Below are positions 9,777-19,504 of a stretch of 44,826 bases of DNA, one piece after another. A program made the translations under genes and the position numbers. The notes below the pieces were generated by a model. That model saw nothing but the letters and a program-made list of their open reading frames with translations. It did no database searches and had not been told where the DNA came from. The number at the start of each line of letters is the position of its first letter. The first letter of the stretch is position 1. This stretch comes from Roseivirga echinicomitans (GTDB taxonomy: Bacteria; Bacteroidota; Bacteroidia; Cytophagales; Cyclobacteriaceae), in NCBI RefSeq assembly GCF_001592935.1, contig NZ_LRDB01000052.1, forward strand, positions 1-44,826, given 5' to 3'.

Positions 9777-12158
9777 ATGATTACACACTTTTTCAAAATA
9801 GCGACCAGAAATATAAAACGAAAAGGCATGATGTCTTTTCTGAACATTGCCGGACTTAGTTTGGGCATCGCCTCCTTTTTGGTCATTTCCCTGTATGTTT
9901 TTCAGGAGAATACTTTTGAAAAGGGTTTTGAAGATAGTGAACGGATTTATCGATTGGAGGAGCACTTTTTAAGCATGGGGCAGGTGGCCGTCACCAGCCC
10001 CAATCTACAATTTAAGCTGAATGAGATTCCTGAAATAGAAGCGGCCACCCGAGTGCATTTGAATGTAGGGGAGACGGTTTTGTTGGATGGAAGAGGAATT
10101 AAAGTAAACCGAACCCTTCGGGCAAAGAATGATTTCTTTGAACTGTTTGATTACAAACTCTCAATGGGTAATCAAGCCAGTCCTTTGAATGGGCCTGGCA
10201 CTGTGGTGATTTCAGAAGCTTTGGCCGAAACGATTTTTGGGAGAAAGAATGTGATTGGCGAGTCACTCAAATTGAAAGGAAAGGATGAATTGATCATTAG
10301 TGCTGTTGCATCTACGCCTTTGGTTAAATCGCACCTCGATTTTGATTTATTGGTGTATCCTGAAAAGGAAGAAGTCTTTTCAGCCGAAAGTGGTTGGTAC
10401 GGCATCGCAGGCTATACTTATGTGCGTTTGGCGCCTAATGTTTCCATGGCAACTTTAAATACCAAACTGAACGAACTGGCCAAAGCCCATGTATTTCCAG
10501 TGGTTTTCAAGCCTTCTCCCGACATGAGTTTTGAAGATTGGATTGTAAACGAAAACCGCATTCAGTTTATGGCAAAACCCATTGCGGATATCTACCTCCA
10601 TTCCAATTTGTCTTTCGAAATGTCGGCTGGTGGTGACCCGCAGATGCTTACCACCTTATCAATTATCGCGGTATTTATCTTGACGATTGCCATTATCAAT
10701 TTTATGAATTTGACTACCGCGCGTTCTTCTTCCAGAACCAAAGAAATTGGAGTACGCAAAGTTTTAGGTTCGAAGCGAGAAGGGTTGGTTTTACAGTTCT
10801 TGGCCGAATCTTTATTGATTACGCTTCTCTCGGCCTTGATTGGGGCTGGGCTTTCTGAAGTTATGATTTACGGCATTAATGCCTATTTCGGTTCTGTGAT
10901 TGGCCTTTCGCTTTTCTCAAACGCCACCTTACTTGCCTACATGGGACTGGGTGTTTTGTTGGTGGGCTTGGTCGCAGGTTTGTATCCCGCATTTTACCTT
11001 TCTTCGGTAAAAGTGGTGCCTTTACTCAAAGGCATGCGTCTTTCTAAAGTACTGAACCTAAATGTGGCGAAACTGCTCAGAAACGGGCTTGTGATTACAC
11101 AATTCACCCTTTCTTCAGGAATGATTATCGCCACACTTTTCATTTACAGTCAGTTAGTACATTTGAAAAATAAGGATTTAGGCTTTGCCGAAAACCAAGT
11201 TTTAGTGATCAGTAACGCCCAAGACTTGAAAGACGGCAAGCAAGCTTTCAAAAATGAACTGCTGAAAATACCAGGCGTAAAATCAGCTTCATTTAGCAAA
11301 CGAGTACCAGGAGGTAATTTCGATGATGTGCATTCTATAATGCTCGATGCCAATAATACGGTAGTCTTTGCTGCATTTACGGTAGATGAGGATTACAAAA
11401 ATACCTTGGGTTTAAAGATGAAGGAAGGAGAGTGGTTTAGGGACGAACTTGTTACATCAGATTCTCTAGTGCTTATCAATAATGCTGCCGCTCAACTACT
11501 AGGTTTGGAACATCCTGTGGGAGAAAAAATTGGTAATTACTACCGAATTGTGGGTGTGGTAGAGGATTTCCATTATGGTTCTCTTCGCAACGAAATTGGC
11601 CCAGCGCTATTCAATTATTCAGCAACAGCTGGAGGACAGTTGGCCATTCAGTTGGATGTCAATAAAGTACCGACCGAAGCCATTGCCAATATTTGGAGTC
11701 AGTTTACTGCAGTTCCTTTAGAGTCAAAAATGCTGGAGCAAAATTTTGATGCCCAGTTTCAGAAGGAAACGCAATCGGCCAATTCAGTGCTGGCTTTTAC
11801 CATTTTAGCTGTTCTCATTTCTTGCATCGGTTTGTTTGGCTTGGCCGCCTTTACTGCCGACCAGAGACTCCATGAATTCGGCATCCGAAAAGTGTTAGGG
11901 GCTTCCGTTTCCGATATTGTCAGTACCTTCTCGTTTGACTTTTTGAGGCTGATAGGCATTGCCTTTTTGATTTCTATTCCTTTGGCCATTTGGGGTGTTA
12001 ATGCATGGCTGCAAAGCTTTGCCGACCGAATTTCATTATCCGCAGGTGTGTTTATCCTTGCCGGTATTTTGGCTTTAATGATCGCCTTTTCTACCATCCT
12101 TTTCCAGTCCCTCAAAGCTGGCCGACTTAACCCAGTAGACACTTTGCGCAACGAATAA
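9777..12158 (+). CDS. Double-FtsX/MacB-type ABC transporter permease, class C, copy 2
   Basis: This 793-residue permease is the second class C member (YVFQENTFEKGFE after TM1). The first coupling motif is RKVLGS (327-332) and the second RKVLGA (704-709), within ADQRLHEFGIRKVLGA. Its C-terminal part resembles the class D genes downstream more than its class C neighbour. The last residues AGRLNPVDTLRNE are the same as in the class D proteins, and its 3' end joins the shared linker. That pattern suggests recombination between a class C body and a class D-type 3' end. The gap to the previous gene is two bases. Confidence 0.92.
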   Translation: MITHFFKIATRNIKRKGMMSFLNIAGLSLGIASFLVISLYVFQENTFEKGFEDSERIYRLEEHFLSMGQVAVTSPNLQFKLNEIPEIEAATRVHLNVGETVLLDGRGIKVNRTLRAKNDFFELFDYKLSMGNQASPLNGPGTVVISEALAETIFGRKNVIGESLKLKGKDELIISAVASTPLVKSHLDFDLLVYPEKEEVFSAESGWYGIAGYTYVRLAPNVSMATLNTKLNELAKAHVFPVVFKPSPDMSFEDWIVNENRIQFMAKPIADIYLHSNLSFEMSAGGDPQMLTTLSIIAVFILTIAIINFMNLTTARSSSRTKEIGVRKVLGSKREGLVLQFLAESLLITLLSALIGAGLSEVMIYGINAYFGSVIGLSLFSNATLLAYMGLGVLLVGLVAGLYPAFYLSSVKVVPLLKGMRLSKVLNLNVAKLLRNGLVITQFTLSSGMIIATLFIYSQLVHLKNKDLGFAENQVLVISNAQDLKDGKQAFKNELLKIPGVKSASFSKRVPGGNFDDVHSIMLDANNTVVFAAFTVDEDYKNTLGLKMKEGEWFRDELVTSDSLVLINNAAAQLLGLEHPVGEKIGNYYRIVGVVEDFHYGSLRNEIGPALFNYSATAGGQLAIQLDVNKVPTEAIANIWSQFTAVPLESKMLEQNFDAQFQKETQSANSVLAFTILAVLISCIGLFGLAAFTADQRLHEFGIRKVLGASVSDIVSTFSFDFLRLIGIAFLISIPLAIWGVNAWLQSFADRISLSAGVFILAGILALMIAFSTILFQSLKAGRLNPVDTLRNE

Positions 12159-12172
12159 ACCTTAAAGCTATG
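12150..12172. repeat. Shared intergenic linker, junction 1 of 5
   Basis: The 23 bp covering the last codons of one permease, its stop, an 11-base gap and the next ATG (core TAAACCTTAAAGCTATG) are identical at five consecutive junctions. Here the linker joins a class C gene to a class D gene. Confidence 0.95.
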
Positions 12173-14629
12173 ATCAAACAAACCTTCAAATTTGCCATTA
12201 AGAGTTTCAGGAAGTCGCCTTTCATGACTTTTATTAATGTGCTGGGTTTGGCGCTTGGTCTGACGGTCTTTTATCTGGTATCCCTGTATGTCTACCAAGA
12301 AAATAGCTACGAAAAGGATTTTGAGTACAGGGATAGAATGTACCAAGTAAGCGCTGATTTCTATGGGAGAAAGTTAGGCTATGCTTCTGAAAACCTCCCT
12401 TATGTGCTGGATGAAATTCCTGAGATAGAACTATTCACTACATTTTCCAATGCACCCACTGCTAAAATTTCAGTAGAGGGTATTGAGTACACAGGCTTAA
12501 GGCAATTAACGGTTGACTCTAGTTTTTTTAAGGTGTTTGACTTCGAGCTTTTACAGGGTGATATAAGCACAGTGTTGAAAGAGCCCAATGCCATCGTGAT
12601 GAATGAAAGAACGGCACTCAGACTTTTCCATACTACTGATATACTTGGGGAAGTGGTGAGTTTGTACGGAGATAAAGTTGGGGTCATCAAAGGAATTAGT
12701 AAAACCCCACATTTTAAAAGCCAAATGGATTTTGATCTGGTTGTTTCTGAACTACGGGGGCCAATTAACCAAGAGAAATGGCAGAGTGCCAGTGATTACA
12801 CTTATATAGTTGCCAATAATAATGTAAGTGTTAAAGACCTGAACAGGAAGCTAGATGAATTAAGTCTTACATATGTTTATCCAACATTTTATGGTGGAGA
12901 TGCCAAAACAATTAGTGTGGAAGAATGGAAAGCTGAAGGATATTACACTAGTTTTTTTGTGGAGTCCATTAATGAATTGAGAAGAGAGTCCCAAACTTTG
13001 TCCAACATGATGCCTAAAGTTAATAATGATCAACTGAAGACTTTGGGTATTGTTGGGCTGGTCGCATTGTTGATTTCTATTTTCAATTTTATCAATCTAT
13101 CTACGGCAAAGGCTTCTGCTCGAATGAAGGAAGTAGGGGTGAAAAGAATTTTAGGTTCGTCAAGAAGCCTTTTGGTCACACAGTTTTTACTTGAATCCTT
13201 TTTGCTGATTTTGTTCTCTTCTGTATTGGCTTTAAGCTTGGTGGAAGTGCTTGTGAAGTTGAAACCCGACTTTTTAGGAATGTCTGTTGAGTATTCATCA
13301 CTTCATTCTACCGAATGGGTGGGTAGCTTATTCCTCTCCATCCTGATCCTCACGCTTATTTCTGGCATTTACCCTGCGCTTTATCTTTCTAGTGGAAATA
13401 TAGTTTCCATTCTTAAAAAAGGGACTTCAAAAAACAGCTTCAGTGTTTTGAATGCTGTTTTTTTAAGAAAGACAGTTACCGTACTTCAGTTCGTTTGCTC
13501 TATCGGACTAATTACAGCGGTAATTACCATGTTTTTGCAAATAGATCACATCCGAAGTCGGGATCGTGGTTATGCAACCGATGGAGCGATGGTGATTAAT
13601 TCCTATTTCTTAAAAGAATCTAAGAAGGCTTTTAAGAATGAGCTTCTCCGTCTGCCTAATGTGGCAGCGGCAGGTTATACCTACCGATTTTCGGATAATC
13701 ATACCCCAGGTTCATCTGCAATCCCTGTAATGGGGGAAGATAGTATTGAGGTTCGTCTGTCACCATATTATGTAGATGAAGATTTTTTCGCTGCCACCAA
13801 TATGAAAATTGTAGAGGGAAATGATTTTAAGGGCGGCCGTGCTATGCAATTGGTAGAGGAGAAGGAAGAAGCAGAGAAGAAAGAAAAGGCAGGAGATACC
13901 AATAATAATGAGGAGTTCGCTGGCTATTCTCCAGCCGTGATCAATGAAACCGCTGCTCGGTTATTAGGGCTTAAAGACCCCGTAGGTCGTGTCATCAATG
14001 AGAGATATGAAGTGGTGGGAGTTGTAAACGACTTCTCTTTTAGCGACTTAAGAAATGCCATTGAACCCGCCATTTTTAGAAGAATGAGTGTAATTCCTCG
14101 AAATGCGCAAATAGTAGTGAGGCTTAATTCGTCCAAAAACGAAACAGAGGCCATAAAAGAAGTATGGTCTGAATTTACGGATATGGACATGGGGTGGTTT
14201 GCCTTGGGCTCACAGTATGCTAAAAATTTAGAGATAGAAACTCGAGGTTTTAAGTCAGTATTTGTGTTTTCTGTTTTTGCAATAATTATCTCCAGTTTGG
14301 GCCTGCTAGGCTTAGCCGTTTTCACCGTAGACCAACGAATTCAAGAGTTTGGCATTCGAAAAGTTTTAGGCGCTTCGGTGAGCGATATAATGAGGCTTTT
14401 CGGGCTTAGTTTTATTAAACTAGTAGCCGTTGCCTTTTTGCTTGCCATTCCTATTTCCATTTATACCATGCAAAACTGGCTCGATGGCTTTGCTGACCGC
14501 ATTCACCTTTCGGTAGGCATTTTTATCATTACGGCCATTATTATACTTTTTATAGTGGCCACCACCATTCTTTTTCAATCCCTTAAAGCCGGAAGACTTA
14601 ACCCCGTAGACACTTTACGCAACGAATAA
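12170..14629 (+). CDS. Double-FtsX/MacB-type ABC transporter permease, class D, copy 1
   Basis: This 819-residue permease is the first class D member. Class D proteins start M(I/F)KQTFKFAI(K/R)SFRK and have YVYQE or FIYQE after TM1. The first coupling motif is KRILGS (325-330), the second RKVLGA (730-735), and the tail is AGRLNPVDTLRNE. Class D is about 30 residues longer than the other classes because of an insertion in the second periplasmic domain. Here it lies at about 564-586 and is very rich in Glu and Lys, followed by a run of Asn, then NETAARLLG resumes the common fold. The corresponding inserts in the two other class D proteins are unrelated in sequence. It is bounded on both sides by the shared linker. 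Confidence 0.92.
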   Translation: MIKQTFKFAIKSFRKSPFMTFINVLGLALGLTVFYLVSLYVYQENSYEKDFEYRDRMYQVSADFYGRKLGYASENLPYVLDEIPEIELFTTFSNAPTAKISVEGIEYTGLRQLTVDSSFFKVFDFELLQGDISTVLKEPNAIVMNERTALRLFHTTDILGEVVSLYGDKVGVIKGISKTPHFKSQMDFDLVVSELRGPINQEKWQSASDYTYIVANNNVSVKDLNRKLDELSLTYVYPTFYGGDAKTISVEEWKAEGYYTSFFVESINELRRESQTLSNMMPKVNNDQLKTLGIVGLVALLISIFNFINLSTAKASARMKEVGVKRILGSSRSLLVTQFLLESFLLILFSSVLALSLVEVLVKLKPDFLGMSVEYSSLHSTEWVGSLFLSILILTLISGIYPALYLSSGNIVSILKKGTSKNSFSVLNAVFLRKTVTVLQFVCSIGLITAVITMFLQIDHIRSRDRGYATDGAMVINSYFLKESKKAFKNELLRLPNVAAAGYTYRFSDNHTPGSSAIPVMGEDSIEVRLSPYYVDEDFFAATNMKIVEGNDFKGGRAMQLVEEKEEAEKKEKAGDTNNNEEFAGYSPAVINETAARLLGLKDPVGRVINERYEVVGVVNDFSFSDLRNAIEPAIFRRMSVIPRNAQIVVRLNSSKNETEAIKEVWSEFTDMDMGWFALGSQYAKNLEIETRGFKSVFVFSVFAIIISSLGLLGLAVFTVDQRIQEFGIRKVLGASVSDIMRLFGLSFIKLVAVAFLLAIPISIYTMQNWLDGFADRIHLSVGIFIITAIIILFIVATTILFQSLKAGRLNPVDTLRNE

Positions 14630-14643
14630 ACCTTAAAGCTATG
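14621..14643. repeat. Shared intergenic linker, junction 2 of 5
   Basis: The linker (core TAAACCTTAAAGCTATG) joins a class D gene to a class E gene. The coding sequences that follow the ATG diverge at once, so the identity is confined to the junction. Confidence 0.95.
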
Positions 14644-17016
14644 TTTAGAAACCATTTGAAATTAGTGATCCGAAAACTCCGCAAAGAAAAGGTTTATTCC
14701 TTCGTCAATATTTTAGGGTTGACCATAGGCCTTGCTGCTTTTTTGCTGATAGGCCTGTACGTAAGAGATGAACTGAGTTTCGATAAATTTCATTCTCGCG
14801 CCAATGAGATCTATCGATTAACGAATTATAATGAAGTTTCTTCAAAGAGAAACACTTATTCCCCTCCTGATTTTGCAGAATACATCCAACAAGATGCTCC
14901 TGAGGTGGAGTCTTTTGTCCGAATAAAAACCGAAGGCCTAAACAACCTAATAGCCACTGAAGAATCAGCCTTTTATACGGGTGGATTGATTTATAGCGAT
15001 GCCAATTTTTTCTCTTTTTTCGACTTTAATATCCTGAATGGTAAACCGGAACTGGCCCTTGCAAGCCCCAAAAGTGTAGTGTTAACGGAAAGTTTCGCGA
15101 TGAAATTATTCGGGAGAATTGATGTGGTTGGAGAAGAGCTCACATTCAATAAAACCGATAAGTATCAGGTGTTGGGTGTTTGTGCCGATGTGCCTAAAAA
15201 CAGCTCTATCCAATTCGAATTGGTGGCAAGGGGGGATGATAAAACGTTTGAGAATACATTCAGTAAAGGCTATTTAACGGCTGCTACTACTTTTTTGATG
15301 GTGCCTGAGTCTACCGACCTGGCAAACCTTGAATCCAAAATAAATAACGGAATCAGACAAAAACCTAATTACTTCAGGGTAAAGGGAGATATTTATTATG
15401 AGTTAGGGAGTTTAAGGGATATTCGACTGTATTCGAACTTCGAAAGAGATTCGCTTGAAACTAACGATGCTAAAGTGGTCTTTCTTTTTACAGGAATTGG
15501 TCTGGTCATTTTGCTGCTGGCTGTAATTAATTATATCAACCTTGTTACTGCTCAATCCATTAAAAACTTTAAAGAAATAGGGTTAAGGAAAGTGATTGGC
15601 GCCACAAGGGGGCAATTGGTGCGTTACCATTTGTTGGAGTCCACCGTAATCGCTTTTATTTCTTTTGTTTGCTCATTTGCCATTGCGGAAAGGATAATTC
15701 CCATTTTTAATTCTGCTTTAAACAAACAGGTGACACTCAATTATCTAAGCTCCGACTTTGTCATCTGGACTTTGGTGTTTGGTTTGCTTTTAGGCCTTTT
15801 ATCGGGTCTTTATCCTGCTTTTTATATTACTAAGGTGAGCCCTTTAAGCCTCATGCAAAAATCAGCCACATCATTAGGGAGCAAAGGGCTGTTTAGAAAA
15901 GCGCTGGTACTCTTTCAGTTTACTGTTTCAGCAACTTTGATTGTTATTCTCTTTATCATGACCAATCAAATGAGTTATCTGAAAACGCAGAAGCTGGGTT
16001 TTGATAAGGATAATTTGGTTTCAATCCCTTTATACAGTGATAGCTTGAATACTTGGGTTAAGTTAAAATCTGAACTGCTCAAACAATCTGGAGTAACATT
16101 AATCACTGCTAACAATTGGAAGTTTGGTGACAATACCTCAACTGGAAGAGTCAATAAAGCCTACGTGAAAGGGGAAGAGTCGACTATTGTAGATGTTTGG
16201 TTGGATGCTGTTGAGGCGGACGAGGACTTCATGAAAACCATGTCACTCAAAATGCACTATACTTCTGACGACTATAAGGGAGGGGCTTTAACGGATAATC
16301 AAGTGATCGTGAATCAATCCTTGGTGAAGGTTTTTGGGTGGCCAGAGAATTCTGTCGGGCAAAGGGTATTTGATTATGAAGGTAATTACAAAGAGGTTGT
16401 GGCTGTTATAGAAGATTTTCATAGCTACTCTATGAAGGAGGAAAAGGCGCCTTTGATTATAGAAAATGGAGATTCGGAATATTACAATAACCTATTGCTC
16501 AAACTTGATGCTGCTGAAGGAAAAAGAACTTTAGAGAATTTAGCAATTATATACGAGGGAATTGTTGATCGCCCATTTGAGTATTATTATGTAGATGATA
16601 AAATCGCTTCTTACTACAAAGTAGAAAACGGTCAGTTTAAGCTGTTTCAAGCTTTCTCCTTTCTTGCCATGTTTATTTCGCTATTGGGTTTGGTGGCGCT
16701 TACTATCTACATGGTAGAACAGCGCAGAAAGGAAGTGAGTATTAGAAAAGTGCTCGGGGCTACCATTCAGCGGCTGATTTTTATGCTCAATAGGGAATAT
16801 ACGATTTTGATTATTATCGCCTTTCTGATCGCAACCCCTATGGCTTATTATGCCATGCAAGATTGGTTGGCCGAATTCAAATACAGCGTAAATATTAGCC
16901 CTTTGCTTTTTGTGGGAGCCTTTCTTGGTTTCTTGCTTCTCAGCTGGTTGGTCACCCTTTTCCCCTCTTTAAAAGTAACGAATGAGAACCCAGTAGAAGC
17001 CCTTCGCAACGAATAA
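14641..17016 (+). CDS. Double-FtsX/MacB-type ABC transporter permease, class E, copy 1
   Basis: This 791-residue permease is the first class E member. It begins MFRNHLKLVIRKLRKEKVYS and has YVRDELSFDKFH after TM1, a feature shared with class A. The first coupling motif is RKVIGA (316-321). The second is RKVLGA (702-707), preceded by EQRRKEVSI where classes C and D have DQR..EFGI. The tail is NPVEALRNE. It is embedded between two class D genes, joined on both sides by the shared linker, which suggests that a D-E pair was duplicated as a unit. Eight membrane segments and two periplasmic domains are predicted by eye. Confidence 0.92.
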   Translation: MFRNHLKLVIRKLRKEKVYSFVNILGLTIGLAAFLLIGLYVRDELSFDKFHSRANEIYRLTNYNEVSSKRNTYSPPDFAEYIQQDAPEVESFVRIKTEGLNNLIATEESAFYTGGLIYSDANFFSFFDFNILNGKPELALASPKSVVLTESFAMKLFGRIDVVGEELTFNKTDKYQVLGVCADVPKNSSIQFELVARGDDKTFENTFSKGYLTAATTFLMVPESTDLANLESKINNGIRQKPNYFRVKGDIYYELGSLRDIRLYSNFERDSLETNDAKVVFLFTGIGLVILLLAVINYINLVTAQSIKNFKEIGLRKVIGATRGQLVRYHLLESTVIAFISFVCSFAIAERIIPIFNSALNKQVTLNYLSSDFVIWTLVFGLLLGLLSGLYPAFYITKVSPLSLMQKSATSLGSKGLFRKALVLFQFTVSATLIVILFIMTNQMSYLKTQKLGFDKDNLVSIPLYSDSLNTWVKLKSELLKQSGVTLITANNWKFGDNTSTGRVNKAYVKGEESTIVDVWLDAVEADEDFMKTMSLKMHYTSDDYKGGALTDNQVIVNQSLVKVFGWPENSVGQRVFDYEGNYKEVVAVIEDFHSYSMKEEKAPLIIENGDSEYYNNLLLKLDAAEGKRTLENLAIIYEGIVDRPFEYYYVDDKIASYYKVENGQFKLFQAFSFLAMFISLLGLVALTIYMVEQRRKEVSIRKVLGATIQRLIFMLNREYTILIIIAFLIATPMAYYAMQDWLAEFKYSVNISPLLFVGAFLGFLLLSWLVTLFPSLKVTNENPVEALRNE

Positions 17017-17030
17017 ACCTTAAAGCTATG
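17008..17030. repeat. Shared intergenic linker, junction 3 of 5
   Basis: The linker joins a class E gene to a class D gene. This copy shows that the linker does not belong to one class, since the upstream 3' end here (NPVEALRNE) differs from the class D ends at junctions 2, 4 and 5. Confidence 0.95.
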
Positions 17031-19490
17031 ATCAAACAGACCTTCAAATTTGCCATAAGGAGTTTTAGAAAAACGCCTCTAATTCATCTGCTCAATTTAA
17101 CTGGCCTTACCATTGGGCTGTCGGTCTTCTTTTTAGTTTCACTATATGTTTATCAAGAGAAAAGCTATGAAAGTGACTTCAGTAATAAGGAGGATATTTT
17201 TCAAATAAGCTCTGAAATGCAAGGAATGATAGATGGGATAGCAATAAGTACTCCAAACCTTGCCTTAGTTCAGGATGAAATACCGGAGGTTGAAGCTATT
17301 ACGGCTTTTACAAAAGGTAAGGCTGATCTGGCCACTGATGATAATAAAAGCTTGATGGCTGATGCTATCAGGACAGATGCTCACTTTCTAAAGGTTTTCG
17401 ATTTTAAAGTAATAGTGGGAGATGCTTCTTCGGTGTTAAGTAAACCCAGTACTGCCGTAATTACAAATGAATTTGCAATACAGCTTTTCGGGTCGACCGA
17501 TGTGTTGGGAGAAGTAGTGACGTATGCTGGGGATACTTATTTGATAAATGGAATAATTGAAAAGCCAAGCTATAAAACTCAATTAAATGTTGATGCAATT
17601 ATGCATAACGCTAAAGTTGATGTTTACGAAACGAAAGCTTGGGGAGGTGCTACGAAACACATTTACGCAAGAATCAATCAAGCTACTGACAGAGACAGTT
17701 TCGAGCAAAGTATGGATGAAATCGTTCTAAAATATATTTATCCACATACGAAGGGTGATGAAGCTGGAAATCTAAGCATTGAAAATTGGAAGAAAGACCC
17801 GGCTTATCGAGGCTTAATGATTGAGTCTTTGGATGAATTAAGGACTGAATCTAAGGCCATGCTTAATCTAATGCCAAAACTTGATCAGAGTAGATTGGCT
17901 ACGATGATTATTGTTGGCATTGCCGCTTTACTAATCTCGGTCATTAATTTCATTAACCTATCAACAGCGAAGGCTACTGTGAGATTTAAGGAGGTTGGTG
18001 TGAAACGTATTTTGGGAGCTAATCGTGGGCTATTGATTAGTCAGTTTTTAATTGAGGCCTTTATCGTTGTTTTGCTTTCGGCCATACTGGCCTTAGGTGT
18101 AGTAGAATTGGTGATCAAATTGAGTGCCGACTTTGGAGGTTCATTTGTGGAGTTTTCTGTCCTTCATTTTAGTGAATGGTTGATGGGCGCTGCTTTCTTT
18201 ATTGTGGGGCTCACACTTCTTTCAGCCATATATCCAGCGCTTTATTTATCCAGTAATAAGTCCTTCGTTCTTATGAGAAAGGGATCACCTAAAACAGAGC
18301 TGAGTATTTTTAATGCCACAGGATTTAGAAAAGTAGCTACGGTAGTTCAGTTTGTAGGCTCAATTAGCTTAATCGTAGCGGTTATCGTTATGTTCCTGCA
18401 AATTGATTTTTTAAGGAATAGAGACCTAGGTTATGATGATGAAGGGATTTTAACGACAAATGGTATTTTCTATTTATCCAATCCAAGAGATGGAAGTAGC
18501 ACAATTAGCGCTTTCCAAAATGAATTGTCGAAAAGCCCATTAATTGAAGAGTTTGGATTCTCTAGTAGGTTACCAATGGATGATGTAAAGCAAATCCCTA
18601 TGCCATTGAAAGACGCAAATGGCAACGAACACCATGCTGTTATAATGGACGCTAACATTGAGTATTTAAAATTGATGAAGTTTAGGTTGAGCAAAGGCAC
18701 AATGTTTTCGGGTGCAGAAATAGGTACTTCTACCGTGTTAAATTCAGACTCAACAGCCAAAAAACGATCCTTAATTAGGCCTGTGCTTATTAATGAGATG
18801 GCTGCAAGAGTATTTGGGTTTGAAGACCCTATTGGAGAATTGATAAGTGGTAAGTATAAAGTTGTTGGAGTAATAGAAGATTTCTTTTTTAATGATATAA
18901 GAAGAGCGGTTGACCCAATTATTATCGTAGAGTCACAGCCTAATTTATACAGCTATCTTACAATTAGATCGAAAGATCAGAATTCAGCAAAAGCGTTTGT
19001 TGAAAGTGTCTGGGAAAAATTGACTTGGGTAGGTTACAGTGATGTACGCTTAGAATGGGAGGCGCTTGAATCTAACTATGCTGAATTGATGAGTGAAGAA
19101 AATCAAGGTTTTTCCTATATGCTTTTCTTTTCAGTTTTGGCTGTGATCGTGTCATGCCTTGGTTTATTTGGCTTAGCTGTATTCACGGTTGATCAACGTT
19201 TCCACGAATTCGGTATCCGTAAGGTTTTGGGTGCATCGGTAATCGATATTGTCCAATTGTTCTCTAAGGATTTTGCCAAACTTATTGCAATTGCTTTTGT
19301 TATCGCCATTCCAGTTTCCATTTATGCCCTGCAGAATTGGCTCGATGGTTTTGCTAATCGTATTTCACTTTCTACTGAAGTGTTTTTGTTCACTGGGCTA
19401 ATAACACTGTTCATCGTTTTTTCCACCATCCTTTTCCAATCTCTTAAAGCCGGCCGCCTTAACCCAGTAGACACCCTTCGAAACGAATAA
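17028..19490 (+). CDS. Double-FtsX/MacB-type ABC transporter permease, class D, copy 2
   Basis: This 820-residue class D permease starts MIKQTFKFAIRSFRKTP. The first coupling motif is KRILGA (326-331), the second RKVLGA (731-736), and the tail AGRLNPVDTLRNE. The class-specific insert in the second periplasmic domain (about 556-587) is rich in Ser and Thr, with a short basic patch, and does not resemble the charged insert of class D copy 1. Linkers flank it on both sides. The middle of the gene is visibly richer in A and T than the ends, in line with conserved, possibly gene-converted ends and a faster evolving core. Confidence 0.92.
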   Translation: MIKQTFKFAIRSFRKTPLIHLLNLTGLTIGLSVFFLVSLYVYQEKSYESDFSNKEDIFQISSEMQGMIDGIAISTPNLALVQDEIPEVEAITAFTKGKADLATDDNKSLMADAIRTDAHFLKVFDFKVIVGDASSVLSKPSTAVITNEFAIQLFGSTDVLGEVVTYAGDTYLINGIIEKPSYKTQLNVDAIMHNAKVDVYETKAWGGATKHIYARINQATDRDSFEQSMDEIVLKYIYPHTKGDEAGNLSIENWKKDPAYRGLMIESLDELRTESKAMLNLMPKLDQSRLATMIIVGIAALLISVINFINLSTAKATVRFKEVGVKRILGANRGLLISQFLIEAFIVVLLSAILALGVVELVIKLSADFGGSFVEFSVLHFSEWLMGAAFFIVGLTLLSAIYPALYLSSNKSFVLMRKGSPKTELSIFNATGFRKVATVVQFVGSISLIVAVIVMFLQIDFLRNRDLGYDDEGILTTNGIFYLSNPRDGSSTISAFQNELSKSPLIEEFGFSSRLPMDDVKQIPMPLKDANGNEHHAVIMDANIEYLKLMKFRLSKGTMFSGAEIGTSTVLNSDSTAKKRSLIRPVLINEMAARVFGFEDPIGELISGKYKVVGVIEDFFFNDIRRAVDPIIIVESQPNLYSYLTIRSKDQNSAKAFVESVWEKLTWVGYSDVRLEWEALESNYAELMSEENQGFSYMLFFSVLAVIVSCLGLFGLAVFTVDQRFHEFGIRKVLGASVIDIVQLFSKDFAKLIAIAFVIAIPVSIYALQNWLDGFANRISLSTEVFLFTGLITLFIVFSTILFQSLKAGRLNPVDTLRNE

Positions 19491-19504
19491 ACCTTAAAGC
19501 TATG
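19482..19504. repeat. Shared intergenic linker, junction 4 of 5
   Basis: The linker joins two class D genes. The following roughly 50 bases match the start of class D copy 1 almost exactly, so the conserved tract runs into the 5' end of the next gene. Confidence 0.95.

Noticed and set aside
11759-12346. Minus-strand open frame of 195 codons
   Set aside because: It runs antisense through the C-terminal part of one permease and the start of the next, whose coding frames are strongly conserved; a shadow frame.
13924-14325. Minus-strand open frame of 133 codons
   Set aside because: Antisense to the conserved second FtsX module of class D copy 1, with no domain or leader of its own.
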